NCBI GenBank assembly: GCA_037893245.1
Contig: JBAIAA010000019.1
Location: 372,001 to 436,000, forward strand
Length of the DNA stretch: 64,000 nt
Direction: 5' to 3'
Source: Crossaster papposus
Lineage: Eukaryota; Echinodermata; Asteroidea; Velatida; Solasteridae
This document shows, piece by piece, positions 25,201-32,345 of this stretch; the stretch's first letter is position 1; every line of letters starts with the position of its first letter. The notes under the pieces are model-generated. The model searched no databases. It saw only the letters and a program-made list of their open reading frames with translations, and was not told the origin of the DNA. A program made the translations under genes and the position numbers.

Positions 25201-28200
25201 TTTAACACAGCGTTCGTTTACCCTTCAATCTAGTTCTGTGAACTCAGTTCTATACATATTACACATATTATGCCTTCCGCGTGAGCACCTTGGTGCAACC
25301 GTGTGTGTTGATATACCAGAATGCTCTAATATTTGGTGTGCGTGTCCAGGGATGGTTTATTGATATGCTCACACCATTAGACAAACAATTGCGACCCCCA
25401 AACACAGTTCTATACATATTACAGATATTACACATATGCCTTCCGCGTGAGCACCTAAGAGCAACCGTGTCATTATTTTGGGTCGGTGCCTCCAAGGGTT
25501 AAAAGTTTCTTACTGAGAAGATCTTACCAATGCCAACCTTGAGAGGGTTACCAGGGTGTTTTAGCTAGAAACTCTGCCAGACGCATCAGATTGCATACTT
25601 TGTCACATTGACTTGAGTGCAGAGTGCAGCAAGGTCAAGCAGTCACCGCAGATGCACTGTGCTGGATCTGGCAGGGTTAGGGTTAACCCTTGGCTAGATA
25701 ACCCTGCCAGACGCATCAGATTGCATACTTTGTCACATTGACTTGAGTGCAGAGTGCAGCAAGGTCAAGCAGTCACCACAGATGCACTGTGCTGGATCTG
25801 GCAGGGTTAGGGTTAACCCTTGGCTAGAAACCCTGCCAGACGCATCAGATTGCATACTTTGTCACATTGACTTGTGTGCAGAGTGCAGCAAGGTCAAGCA
25901 GTCACCACAAATGCACTGTGCTGGATCTGGCAGGGTTAGGGTTAGGGTTAATCCTTGGCTAGAAACCCTGCCAGACGCATCAGATTGCATACTTTTTCAC
26001 ATTGCCTTGAGTGCAGAGTGCAGCAAGGTCAAGCAGTCACCACAGATGCACTGTGCTGGGTCTGGCAGGGTTAGGGTTTTAGTTTTTTTTACTGAGGAGA
26101 TCTTACCCATGCCATCTTTGAGAGGGTTACTCATCTCCATTCCTGCTCTCGGAACACTCAGCGAGTTGACGTCAATGATGTATTTCTTCTTGGCGCCGTC
26201 TCGGATTGAGGGCGGCGCGGCGCCGAGCCCGTCGATATCCATCGATTCCAGCTCCTTGTTTTCAAGAACACCGACAGCCGTCAAAATCTCAGCCTGAACA
26301 AATAAGGGTGCGAGCAAATGAAAGGATTTGTGAACAACTACAGCCCGATAATAATATAGGTTTTTCCCGGACAATTTCATCACAAATTAATTCACTTTCA
26401 TTTACCCTAACTAACTTAATTAACCCTAACCCCCTAGTCCCTTTTTGCTAGCAACCATCCTCAATCCTCCAAAATCCTCATTTTTTAAAAAACCTCATTT
26501 AAAAAAAAAACCATCTAGCCTCAATCCTCAAAAATCCTCCACACTTGAAACAACATCATGTGCCTCAATTCTCCAAAATCATCATTTTTTTTAATCCTCC
26601 AAAACTGCAATGAGGATTCTGGGGATTGAAAAAAGTCAATCCTCCAAAATCCTCATTATGATTTTTTGAAAACCCCATTCAGCCTCATTCCTCCAAAATC
26701 CTCATTTTTTGAAAACCCCATTGTGTCTCAATCCTCAAAAATCCTCCACACTTGAAACATTGTGAAACAACATTGTACCTCAATCCTCAAAAATCCTCAT
26801 TTTTTTAAAACCCCATACAGCCTCAATCCTCAAAAATCCTCAAAAACTGCAATGAGGATTTTTGAGGATTGAGGTTAACCCTAACTACCCCAAACCCATC
26901 AAACTCCAACTGCAGCTTTTGCTAGGTTTTGCCAGGTTTGGTACCAAACCGTTACAACTTGTTGTTAGACTTTGTTTGAATCAGTACCAAAGGCCCAGGG
27001 AGACCCTGTTGAATTCTGTGAGGTTCAGGACAGAAAGGCATGAGACTTGTCAAAATGTTAGAAATTTGGAGAATGCACAGGCATTTATACGTGAGTGACC
27101 CACATGGTCACGGCACAGTTCCTGGTCAACTGTAAGTGTATACACTTACACCTTGTATGTGTGTCCCCACTAAAATACATAATACCACTGGCCAGTTATC
27201 ACTGTACCAAGTGAATAAAACTTCAACTGTTGGAGTTTGGCAGGTTTAGTACTGTTAGGTTCAGTACAGTGTACCAAAAATTACTGAACCTATGTGAGCT
27301 GTTGAAGTTTGTTAGGTTTGGTATGCTTCCTAGTGCGAGAGCCTAGGGGGTTAGGGTTAAGCCCATCAAACTCCAACTGCAGGTTTTGCTAGGTTTGGTA
27401 CCAAACATTAGCAACTTGTGGTTGGACTTTGTTTGACTAGGTACAGAAGGCCCACGAAGACCCTGTTATTGTTAAATTCTGTGAAGTTCTGGGCAGAAAG
27501 GCATGAGACTTGTAAATATGTTGGAGTTTGGGGGAATGCACAGGCATTTATTCATGGGTGAGCTCAGGCTGGTCACAGCACAGTTCTTGGTCAACTGTAA
27601 GTGTGATGTGTACACCCTGTGTGTCCCCCACTCAAACATATGTAGTCCCACACACAGAACCAATGGCCAGTCATCACAGCCCTGATCCTGCACACTGAAC
27701 AATGCATCTAGACCCATCTGTACCAAGTCAATCAAACTTCAACAAGTTGGAGTTTGGCAGGTTTAGTACCGTTAGGTTCAGTACCAATTAACTTAAAACT
27801 ATTTTATCGCCATTGATGTTTGTTTTAACCCTAACCCTACCTAATGCTACTTTTTACTACTAGTAGTAAAAAGTAGTGTGTACTCTCACTGACTTGTGTG
27901 CAATGCCTGTAGTAATTTTTAGTATTTGGTACTTCACCCCTTATTGCACTCGTAGTACTTTTTAGCATTGGGTCCCTCTGCTTGCTGAGTGTGCATGGCC
28001 CATGTACATGTATGCTGTGTAAGGTGTTCTAAATTCTTCAGCAAAAAATGTCACTTGGGACACATTGGGTCAAGGCTGGACTACTGCATTTTTTGCCAGG
28101 TAAGTATTACTGACCTGTATTGCCACTATTAGTATTTTGTAGTTGGCAGTATCTGTACTCTGTCAGTACACACCCAATCATCAGTCACGGAGAGACCCAA

Positions 28201-30853
28201 TGCTACAAAATACTAAGTAGTATTCTGTAGTACGCAGTTCTTTAGCCCAAAGTGAGGCCTAGGGGGTTAGGGTTAAGAAATTTGACCTGTTACACTACTG
28301 TATATGTATGTGACCTGGCACCACGAAATGAGCGGAAAGTCGCACATGTATGTCCAAAACGAGTTATTGGTTGAAATGTTCATTTTTTAAGTGGGAGGTC
28401 GGTTTCGAGTTGTTAATGTTTTTACATACAAAACACCCTTCTTTATCATATCCCAAAATTGTATAGCTCAAATAAAACTCTAAAGTGTGTTTTTTGGTGG
28501 CTGAATTGCACTGATTATTAACATAGTTTGCACGGTTCACGGACTTTGAACTCCGTTTTCTCAAAACAAGGGAGTATGACTTCAGCAATTTCAAAAGAGT
28601 ATTGCGGCGGCTAGGAATAAGCTACAGCAACACACAATACATCTTTTGAAAGCTTAGGACGGTTTTTTTTCAAGAAATGTAATAATGTCAATTTTCGTTA
28701 TTTTGTGATTTTCCACCTATTACGTGGTGCCTGGTCACATATGTCGGCCATAGATTGTTCCGGTATTTAGGTTTGGTAATGACTTAAACACCATACATTT
28801 TTATTCATTTTTGGTCTCGGTCTCAAAAGTTGTGGTCTAGGTTTCAAAAGCCTGAGTCTCGGTCTCAGACATACGGGTCTCGACTACAACACTGGTATAC
28901 TCCACCTAAAAATTTGTTTTTTAACCTCGTTTTTTTTGTCAAGGAAGAATGTTCATGCCGAGCTCTATGAACTCGGCCCCCTACTAGTCTGGTACCTACA
29001 TACCTTAGGTGAGTCTTCCCCTGCATAACCAGCTCTGGTTGAGAAGGAGCCAGCATCAAAGACCAGAGCACCAACTTCATCTAAGAGAAAAAATTATAAC
29101 GTCAAAAATTACCGCTAGGATCAAATATTTGTTTACTACCGAATTATTTAGAAATATCTTACTTATTTGAAAGTGAATGACGGTTCTAGGCATCAAGCAA
29201 AACGATCGCTCTAGATATCCGTTAATTATTCAGAAAAATTGAATTTTTTTTTTTTTCGATCGCCGGACAGCAATTGCAAAAAATAAAATAACAAACCCAA
29301 CGCCGGATGAAAAACAAACGCTGTTTTTCTTGCTTTTTTCTCGGCATCCGTCATTGTAAAACTCCGGACAGGTCAGTTAAAGGTACTAGGTAGGGTACAC
29401 CATTTGCAGATATCAAAAATATTTACTACCGAATTATTAAGAAATATCCTACTCATTTGAAAGTAAATGTTGATTCTAGGCATCCAGCAAAATTATTGCG
29501 CTAGATATCCGGACGGCGATCGCGATCGCAAATTTTTCATTATAAAATTATATTTAAAAAAAACAGAGATACCGGTACCATAAGAATAACTGCTCGACGC
29601 CGGTTGAAAAAGCCCGCTATTTTTTGTGCTTTTCTCGGCATCCATGAATGATTGTAAAACTTCGGACAGCTCAGTTAAAAACGATATTTAATAAGGGAAT
29701 AAATGTGTGTTCGGGAGGTTTTAACCACTCTGTTTAATACCGCTTGGAGTCTGGGTGCTGATAATTACCCGAGCCGAAGGCGAGGGTAATTATCAGCACC
29801 CAGACTCCAAGCGGTATTAAACAGAGTGATTAATACCGACCGAACACACATTTATTCCCATTCATAAATACCTTTTTTGTAAAATTCAGCCAAAAAAGCC
29901 CCGAAAATCACGGCAAATTGTCGCAAGTAAATTTCGGTGTTTCGCCATTCTGTGTGTTTTACCCTATCCATGTTCACGGGCCACTGTCAAATGACATGTT
30001 TCCGCCTCTGATCTGTCGCTCTACGTCACAATACATGCAATAAAGCGTATTTACCATTGATCTCCATTATATAGACTGGATAGGCCTCCGCGTCTAAATG
30101 GCGTACGCGCGCGTGTTTTTTTCAAAGGGAAAAGAACGAACGTGACGCGACCGCGTTTGCGCACGACTTATGGAATTTTTTAAAAAAGTGGAAGACTTTT
30201 TTTCTTAAATTCGTCATATTTGGAGGAAAACAGGATTTTGCACCCGAATGGTTCAAAATAGATAAGAACAATGGTCTGCGCAGCAGTGAAGTGCCCGGAG
30301 AAGGATGTCCATTGAGTTGTCCATGTGCAGGGGCTACTTTTGTTGCCAACTGGTTTTAAACACTTCTAGCCATGTCTTTATCGTCCGTTTAAAACCGGCC
30401 ACGTGACGGGCTCTCGACCAATAGGAATGCCTAAACTGTCCCAGGTATTTATGAATATAAAATAAAACCCCCTAAATCTACCAATTCATGATAATTCAAG
30501 CAATGACCAATGGTGTAAGTAACTACCTTTAATTTAAACGATATTTACTATAAAATACAACCCCCAAAATCCACATCGTTAACAAGAATGATTCTCTATG
30601 TAGGCTACCTGTGTGATTACCTAATATTTTACAACTTGACCTCACATGATGACCTTTGATCTCAGTATGTGACATTTAGTCCCACATGATGGAGTGGTTT
30701 TTTTCACGAAATTGATGCAATTGAATAAAATACAAAACACATTCTAACGTTAGACTAACTTAGTAGTAGTAATAATGTATAGACCTACAATTACAAATAT
30801 ATTAACAAATATATCAACAGAAACATACCCCCTCCGTAGACTCCTCCACTCAT
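7139..30853 (-). CDS. ACTL6A: Actin-like protein 6 (BAF53), 13 coding exons, complete
   Basis: Nuclear actin-related protein, a known subunit of the SWI/SNF (BAF), INO80 and NuA4/TIP60 complexes. Coding exons in transcript order: 30829-30853, 29004-29080, 26107-26293, 22638-22738, 21194-21291, 14920-15014, 14357-14463, 12923-13071, 11017-11131, 8925-9005, 8629-8724, 7488-7574, 7139-7219. They sum to 1299 nt (432 residues plus stop; the human protein is about 429). All borders are GT/AG and phases match throughout. The protein begins [17 protein letters not shown], has the actin-fold phosphate-loop motif DSGATHT at residues 175-181, GGNTLL and [10 protein letters not shown] near the C-terminus, and ends VERKCP, all recalled as typical of ACTL6A/B. 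Invertebrates usually have one gene for the vertebrate ACTL6A/ACTL6B pair. No frameshift or missing core motif is seen. The introns consist mostly of repeats. Confidence 0.95.
7488..7574 (-). CDS. ACTL6A: ACTL6A exon 12
   Basis: 29 codons (378-406): [16 protein letters not shown] then [10 protein letters not shown], a diagnostic ACTL6 block. Acceptor ttgaatag has little polypyrimidine; donor gtaagtac is strong. Confidence 0.95.
7625..8615. repeat. 16-bp G-rich minisatellite in ACTL6A intron 11
   Basis: Tandem gaggttgaggagggcc (16 bp) and variants over nearly 1 kb; the edges use ggtgagggtcaggttg. One strand has almost no C apart from the CC in each unit. Because 16 is not a multiple of 3, the apparent 329-codon minus-strand reading frame repeats every 48 nt; it is not a gene. 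It fills the intron up to 13 nt from the exon 11 donor. Confidence 0.9.
8629..8724 (-). CDS. ACTL6A: ACTL6A exon 11
   Basis: 32 codons (residues 346-377) with [19 protein letters not shown], the adenosine-contacting GGNT segment of the actin fold. Acceptor ctgttgcag; the donor gtgcaa is weak and lies a few bases before the minisatellite at 7625-8615. Confidence 0.93.
8925..9005 (-). CDS. ACTL6A: ACTL6A exon 10
   Basis: 27 complete codons (residues 319-345): [20 protein letters not shown] then LDADIRA. NTMLGV is characteristic of ACTL6. Acceptor ctcctag, donor gtgagttg. Confidence 0.95.
9064..9441. mobile_element. TGTGACC-type MITE (tgtgacctgtcatcac subfamily)
   Basis: Inverted ends tgtgacctgtcatcaca / tgtgatgacaggtcaca. 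Other copies: 47056-47460, 56134-56768 and 59288-60269; these end in or overlap a second, related unit starting gagagtaaagtcgca. Confidence 0.75.
9441..10324. mobile_element. Composite TGTGACC-type repeats
   Basis: Begins gagagtaaagtcgcac as at 56155 and 59665; the right part matches 28311-28739 and 40440-40832 (ctcatttcgtggtgcc end). No genuine ORF. Confidence 0.55.
10325..10565. mobile_element. gctaagca MITE (ggggccaatttcatagagc ends)
   Basis: Inverted ends ggggccaatttcatagagct. It interrupts the end of the preceding repeat: gtggtgccag on one side and aggtcacaa on the other, against uninterrupted gtggtgccaggtcaca at 40817-40832. An AG duplication is therefore likely. Relatives: 13297-13531, 43729-43972 and part of 12828-12907. 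Confidence 0.8.
10576..10979. mobile_element. TGTGACC-type MITE (ccggctctacaaaaagg subfamily)
   Basis: Ends tgtgaccggctctacaaaaa and its imperfect complement. Relatives: 13718-14160, 44696-45140 and a fragment at 56793-56830. Confidence 0.75.
11017..11131 (-). CDS. ACTL6A: ACTL6A exon 9
   Basis: Residues 280-318, including [11 protein letters not shown] and [13 protein letters not shown], the ACTL6 equivalent of the actin subdomain 4 entry. Acceptor gttactgcag, donor gtacgtaa, phase 2 in and 0 out. Confidence 0.95.
11245..12113. mobile_element. Repeat with ctagcccgg-type ends
   Basis: Starts ttcctaggtagcccaccagg and ends gggctagtactatttcgagg; an inverted relative lies at 54533-55618. It contains several overlapping reading frames on both strands (for example 11308-11796 minus), none resembling a known protein. 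Confidence 0.6.
12514..12766. mobile_element. ccagttcgcgcc MITE, copy 5
   Basis: TTAA both sides; tips ccagttcgtgccgg/ggcgcaaactgg. A diverged relative without clear ends is at 12250-12430. Confidence 0.8.
12923..13071 (-). CDS. ACTL6A: ACTL6A exon 8
   Basis: Residues 231-280, [20 protein letters not shown] then [15 protein letters not shown]. Acceptor tcttaacag, donor gtaagtaat, phase 0 in and 2 out. A fragment of the gctaagca MITE family ends about 16 nt past the donor. Confidence 0.94.
13110..13641. mobile_element. Mosaic of MITE fragments in ACTL6A intron 7
   Basis: A tgtcatcac-type fragment (13110-13296), a gctaagca MITE (13297-13531) and the right half of a ccagttcgcgcc MITE ending in TTAA at 13638-13641 lie end to end. 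Confidence 0.65.
13718..14160. mobile_element. TGTGACC-type MITE (ccggctctac subfamily)
   Basis: Inverted ends tgtgaccggctctacaaaaa / tttttgtagagccggtca. Confidence 0.78.
14357..14463 (-). CDS. ACTL6A: ACTL6A exon 7
   Basis: Residues 195-230, [18 protein letters not shown] through [10 protein letters not shown], nearly identical to vertebrate ACTL6A as recalled. Acceptor tgatttcag, donor gtacgtca. Confidence 0.95.
14920..15014 (-). CDS. ACTL6A: ACTL6A exon 6 (phosphate loop)
   Basis: Residues 163-195, [18 protein letters not shown] then [17 protein letters not shown] is the second phosphate-binding loop of the actin fold. Acceptor agcttacag, donor gtaagttt, phase 2 in and 1 out. Confidence 0.95.
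15172..15282. repeat. Foldback with ~41-bp arms
   Basis: tactccgaaaactggcttat at 15172 onward is complemented at 15263-15282, with gggcgcccttgattatca and its complement inside. The loop is about 29 bp. Confidence 0.75.
15816..16155 (+). mobile_element. tRNA-derived SINE
   Basis: tRNA-like head with box B gtgggttcgagtc, a conserved body gcccttgggcaaggcacttt, and a tail tgcgctatataagaatcc followed by attattatta. An inverted relative sits at 44127-44413. Confidence 0.75.
16640..20996 (+). mobile_element. Long-inverted-repeat element carrying a Penelope-like retroelement (copy 1)
   Basis: Outer ends are inverted copies (agtccagtggctta at 16640; taagccaccggact ending 20996). Arms run about 16640-17190 and 20280-20996 and contain ~180-bp internal repeats with GACCTAGGTCAAGGTCA and AGGTCAAAGGTCA. 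Between them lie the RT ORF (17220-18782) and a 3' non-coding region (18790-20062) made of three diverged ~300-bp tandem units, two with long poly-C runs. The whole sits inside a TGTGACC-type MITE (16273-21099); sequence beside both ends shares a TAT, a possible short target duplication. Confidence 0.75.
17220..18782 (+). CDS. Penelope-like reverse transcriptase, open 520-codon ORF
   Basis: RNA-dependent DNA polymerase of a Penelope-like element. N-terminal block [18 protein letters not shown], then [55 protein letters not shown] and the catalytic [11 protein letters not shown] with Asp 384-385, then [13 protein letters not shown]. The GRPI..G.P and LD..S.YTN motifs match Penelope-like elements rather than LINEs or retroviruses. 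There is no GIY-YIG endonuclease in or after the ORF. The C-terminal thumb is shortened: comparison with the copy at 49146-49671 shows about 350 bp missing just before the final QRNGSQD. The start used is the first ATG; the true N-terminus may be truncated. Confidence 0.88.
   Translation: MRAKKSMPYVKNLPDAQLSHIELVALSRGLNFLPTPQKPKRSTILRHSRSFFIKMRLRLRMAGRVRPISSHPFKLTPQPTFNLNLESYIEGTLEELSRLKIQNVKLNITKAERVALSGLKKRQDIIIKQFDKGRSVCVLNKQDYIREGTRQLTGPHYEEINRDLTDETAELVSQAIRQLYVDGLVSKDISEFLNPRNHDIKTPCLYLLPNVHKKVPEGTRFVGRPIISGCGGPTQSISKYIDYFLLPIVKQQSTYTRDSGHVLEKLKNLTLEQDSLLMTLDIVSMYTNCPQDEAIESVCDALAMADDRLYAIPKPTTDHARRLLGLIMRLNTFEFNGKFFRQTIGVAMGSECSPEICDITLFKYEQEKILPHNPSIVSYMRYRDDVLIIFNGNEKQAVDLVQSLNKIHPTLKFTSEILHRQVTFLDLIIYKGERFIHEGILDTRVATKKTDTFQYLARDSAHPKSVFGGLIKGEVTRYKRICTHSKDFEERVEFFKDKLPKRGYTNEDLALLYQRNGSQD
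21194..21291 (-). CDS. ACTL6A: ACTL6A exon 5
   Basis: Residues 131-163: [18 protein letters not shown] followed by [15 protein letters not shown], one of the most conserved ACTL6 blocks. Acceptor cttccgcag, donor gtatcc, phase 0 in and 2 out. The donor lacks the usual purine run but the phase fits exon 6. Confidence 0.94.
21419..22170. repeat. 16-bp minisatellite, gacgcctcgcgagtcc / gacgcctcataagtcc
   Basis: Long tandem run of a 16-bp unit in several variants. Two blocks carry the reverse complement (cggacttatgaggcgtcgga near 21645 and 21797), so the array can fold on itself. It starts about 130 bp upstream of ACTL6A exon 5. Reading frames through it are artefacts. Confidence 0.85.
22290..22556 (+). 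mobile_element. Half of a tRNA-like foldback element
   Basis: Matches the right half of 31806-32213, including a tRNA-like segment at 22450-22522 (gggcaagatagctcag, box B ggttcgagtcc). Confidence 0.65.
22638..22738 (-). CDS. ACTL6A: ACTL6A exon 4
   Basis: Residues 97-130, from VDDWDMF to [10 protein letters not shown], matching the ACTL6 segment before the conserved WNTR block. Acceptor ttttttacag, donor gtaagtcg, phase 1 in and 0 out. Confidence 0.95.
22870..25500. repeat. ACTL6A intron 3, right part: no gene seen
   Basis: AT-rich in 23150-23660, a G-run at 24945-24965, and two copies of tatgccttccgcgtgagcac (25270, 25435). Nothing else recognised. Confidence 0.4.
25552..26078. repeat. Tandem array of ~133-bp units related to a TTAA MITE
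   Basis: Four units containing ccctgccagacgcatcag, agcaaggtcaagcagtcacc and gatgcactgtgctgga, with joints gggttagggttaaccc. The single-copy form lies at 58609-58758 between TTAA sites. The array separates the ACTL6A exon 3 donor from its duplicate at 25505-25551. Confidence 0.8.
26107..26293 (-). CDS. ACTL6A: ACTL6A exon 3
   Basis: Residues 35-97. Includes the acidic, poorly conserved segment ELESMDIDG and the conserved [13 protein letters not shown]. Acceptor tttgttcag, donor gtaagatct. The last 25 coding bases plus the donor are duplicated at 25505-25551, beyond a tandem repeat array (see findings). Confidence 0.93.
26455..26870. repeat. cctcaatcctcaaaaatcctc low-complexity repeat
   Basis: Degenerate tandem repeat of cctcaatcctccaaaatcct-like units, with inverted pieces near 26604-26640 and at the right end. 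Confidence 0.75.
26875..27360. mobile_element. TTAA-flanked MITE family A (~485 bp), copy 1
   Basis: TTAA, then ccctaactaccccaaaccca..., ending gagcctagggggttaggg, TTAA. Other copies: 53926-54413, 62919-63405 (inverted orientation), partial 27357-27795, 38533-38880 and 53236-53407. CCCTAAC tips with TTAA target duplications fit piggyBac-type non-autonomous elements. Confidence 0.82.
27357..27795. mobile_element. Family A MITE, partial copy abutting the previous one
   Basis: Starts at the shared TTAA with gcccatcaaactccaactgc and loses similarity near 27795 before reaching a normal end. Confidence 0.7.
27825..28276. mobile_element. TTAA-flanked MITE family B (~450 bp), copy 1
   Basis: TTAA ccctaaccctacc... 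with an inner actactagtagtaaaaagtagt hairpin and an end gcctagggggttaggg TTAA. Inverted copy at 62471-62922. Confidence 0.82.
28311..28739. mobile_element. TGTGACC-type MITE (ctggcaccacgaaatgagc subfamily)
   Basis: Ends tgtgacctggcaccacg / cgtggtgcctggtcaca; a relative is at 40440-40832. Confidence 0.72.
29004..29080 (-). CDS. ACTL6A: ACTL6A exon 2
   Basis: Encodes residues 9-34, [12 protein letters not shown] then [11 protein letters not shown], the first actin-fold strand pair with its nucleotide-contacting loop. Acceptor ttctcttag, donor gtatgtag, phase 1 in and phase 0 out. Confidence 0.95.
29110..29690. repeat. Two diverged ~300-bp direct repeats
   Basis: tttactaccgaattatt...gaaatat...catttgaaagt appears near 29131 and 29417, followed by ctagatatccg and cggcatccgt-like text. 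A third relative is at 42925-43060. Confidence 0.6.
29693..29859. repeat. Near-perfect foldback with 76-bp arms
   Basis: gggaataaatgtgtgttcgg through gataattaccc, a 13-nt loop gagccgaaggcga, then the complement. Only a few mismatches. Confidence 0.85.
30829..30853 (-). CDS. ACTL6A: ACTL6A exon 1 (start codon)
   Basis: ATG at 30853-30851 begins MSGGVYGG, the expected N-terminus of the family. The 5' splice site is gtatgt at 30828-30823, leaving one base of an Asp codon that exon 2 completes. The upstream context TTTACG is a weak start context, but homology fixes the start. Confidence 0.93.
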
Positions 30854-30856
30854 CGT

Positions 30857-31040
30857 AAATGCTGGGAAAGTCAATAATAATCACACAAATACTGAATAAC
30901 CGGACCAAGAATTTGGCAGACAACGTCAACGAACACATGAACTGTGCAGAGCGCGCAACCAATCACCCCTCTCTAGTCAACAGAGGGCGCACTATCCTTT
31001 GTTATGGTTCTAGCGCTTGCAGGTGCACCGGATGCACCCC
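30857..31040 (-). promoter_or_regulatory. Probable ACTL6A promoter and 5' UTR
   Basis: Upstream of the start codon is a short stretch richer in CpG than its surroundings. It has an inverted CCAAT box at 30959-30963 and no TATA box at a fitting distance, as expected for a housekeeping gene. The transcription start is not determined. Confidence 0.4.
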
Positions 31041-31805
31041 AGTAAACACATTTCCATAGACACCAGTGATAAATACTCGTACTTTAAAACTCTATTTAAA
31101 ATACTCATAAATCTCACAGGTATTCAGGCTCTACAGAAAAATGATGATCAACATCTTATCTTTCATTTTCTTTTCAATTTTGGGTTGGTTGACCATTGAC
31201 TTTAGAGATATTCGAACTCAAACAAGAGCGCCCCTAAAACGAATTTTTTTTTTCAAACTGAAAAAGTAGCCATTTTTGAAAAAAAGGTTTTCTTCACAAA
31301 ATACCTTCGGACATATTGCAGCCCCAAGTCCGGGCCAGAGGTACAGGGCGATATTTCTTCAATTACCTCATTCCATAGCTCTCAGAACTAATAATATAAA
31401 ACTTATTTGATTGCCTATAACTTGTATTCACAAGGCGCAGGGATTTTGGGCCAATTTACAGGGGTGTACCCCCATAGAAAACGGCAATATAAAACTTGTA
31501 ATAAGACATTTTCGATTTTACTTGTGTTTATAAAGTACATACATTTGCATGCAATACACAGGATTATCACATTTTCCCAACTTTTTACATGAGCTACAAA
31601 GCAATTATTGTGAAAATCCGGAGACGGAAAAACATTCAACGAAGGAAGGAATTCGACCATAAAAACCCACAGTCCGTTCAAGGTCAATGCGCGATCCACA
31701 AGATCTAATGTCGAAATGTCATTGTAGGTCATTTGCTCGGACCTATACACAAGTAATACACAAATAAATCACAAGGGATGTTGACTAAGTAAATTTGCAT
31801 AAATT

Positions 31806-32213
31806 TCAAGTGAACAAAGAAATTGGCAAGGTGAGACTCGAACCCGCGATCTCTGGGACACCGAACCGGCGCTCTACCAACTGAGCTATCTTGCCCTATA
31901 TGTTGGTGGTCTCCCAAATTGTCGGTATCTTTGTTCGAGGGCGCTAGTCAGAAGTCATAAACACCAGAATGCGTGTAGGCAGGAATCACGCCCCATTTTA
32001 CAATAAAACCTGGGAAGAGACATATTTTGGGGCTCACGAAATGCTGGTGTCGGTTTATGACTTCTGACTAGCTCGAACAAAGATACTGACAATTTGGGAG
32101 ACCGCTAACATATAGGGCAAGATAGCTCAGTTGGCAGAGCGCCAGTCCAGTGTTCCGGAGGTCGCATGTTCGAGTCCCGACTTGCCAATTACTTTAATTT
32201 GTTCACTTTGAAA
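31806..32213. mobile_element. Palindromic element with tRNA-like sequences in both arms
   Basis: Outer edges are inverted (ttcaagtgaacaaagaaatt / aatttgttcactttgaa). Left arm holds a tRNA-like sequence on the minus strand (31826-31896), right arm one on the plus strand (32115-32187); each has box A tagctcagttgg and box B gttcgagtc. Inner sequence cccaaattgtcggtatcttt is also inverted. Relatives: 57060-57383 and half of it at 22290-22556. Confidence 0.75.
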
Positions 32214-32345
32214 AAAAATAATGCCCAAATTTTATAATTTTATAAACGAAAACGGCTGGTCGGATGCTAATGAAAGGTTTACGTTTTTTTCTTCATATAA
32301 GCAAGATATGACAAAGAACCCCCCCCCCCCCCCCCCCCCCCCCCC

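Noticed and set aside
25743-26297. 184-codon plus-strand reading frame
   Set aside because: Runs through the ~133-bp array and then antisense to ACTL6A exon 3, which explains its length.
31826-31896. Functional tRNA gene
   Set aside because: A and B boxes are present, but the anticodon stem pairs poorly, the T usually found before the anticodon is missing, and the sequence recurs inside a repeated foldback. Better read as a tRNA-derived repeat.
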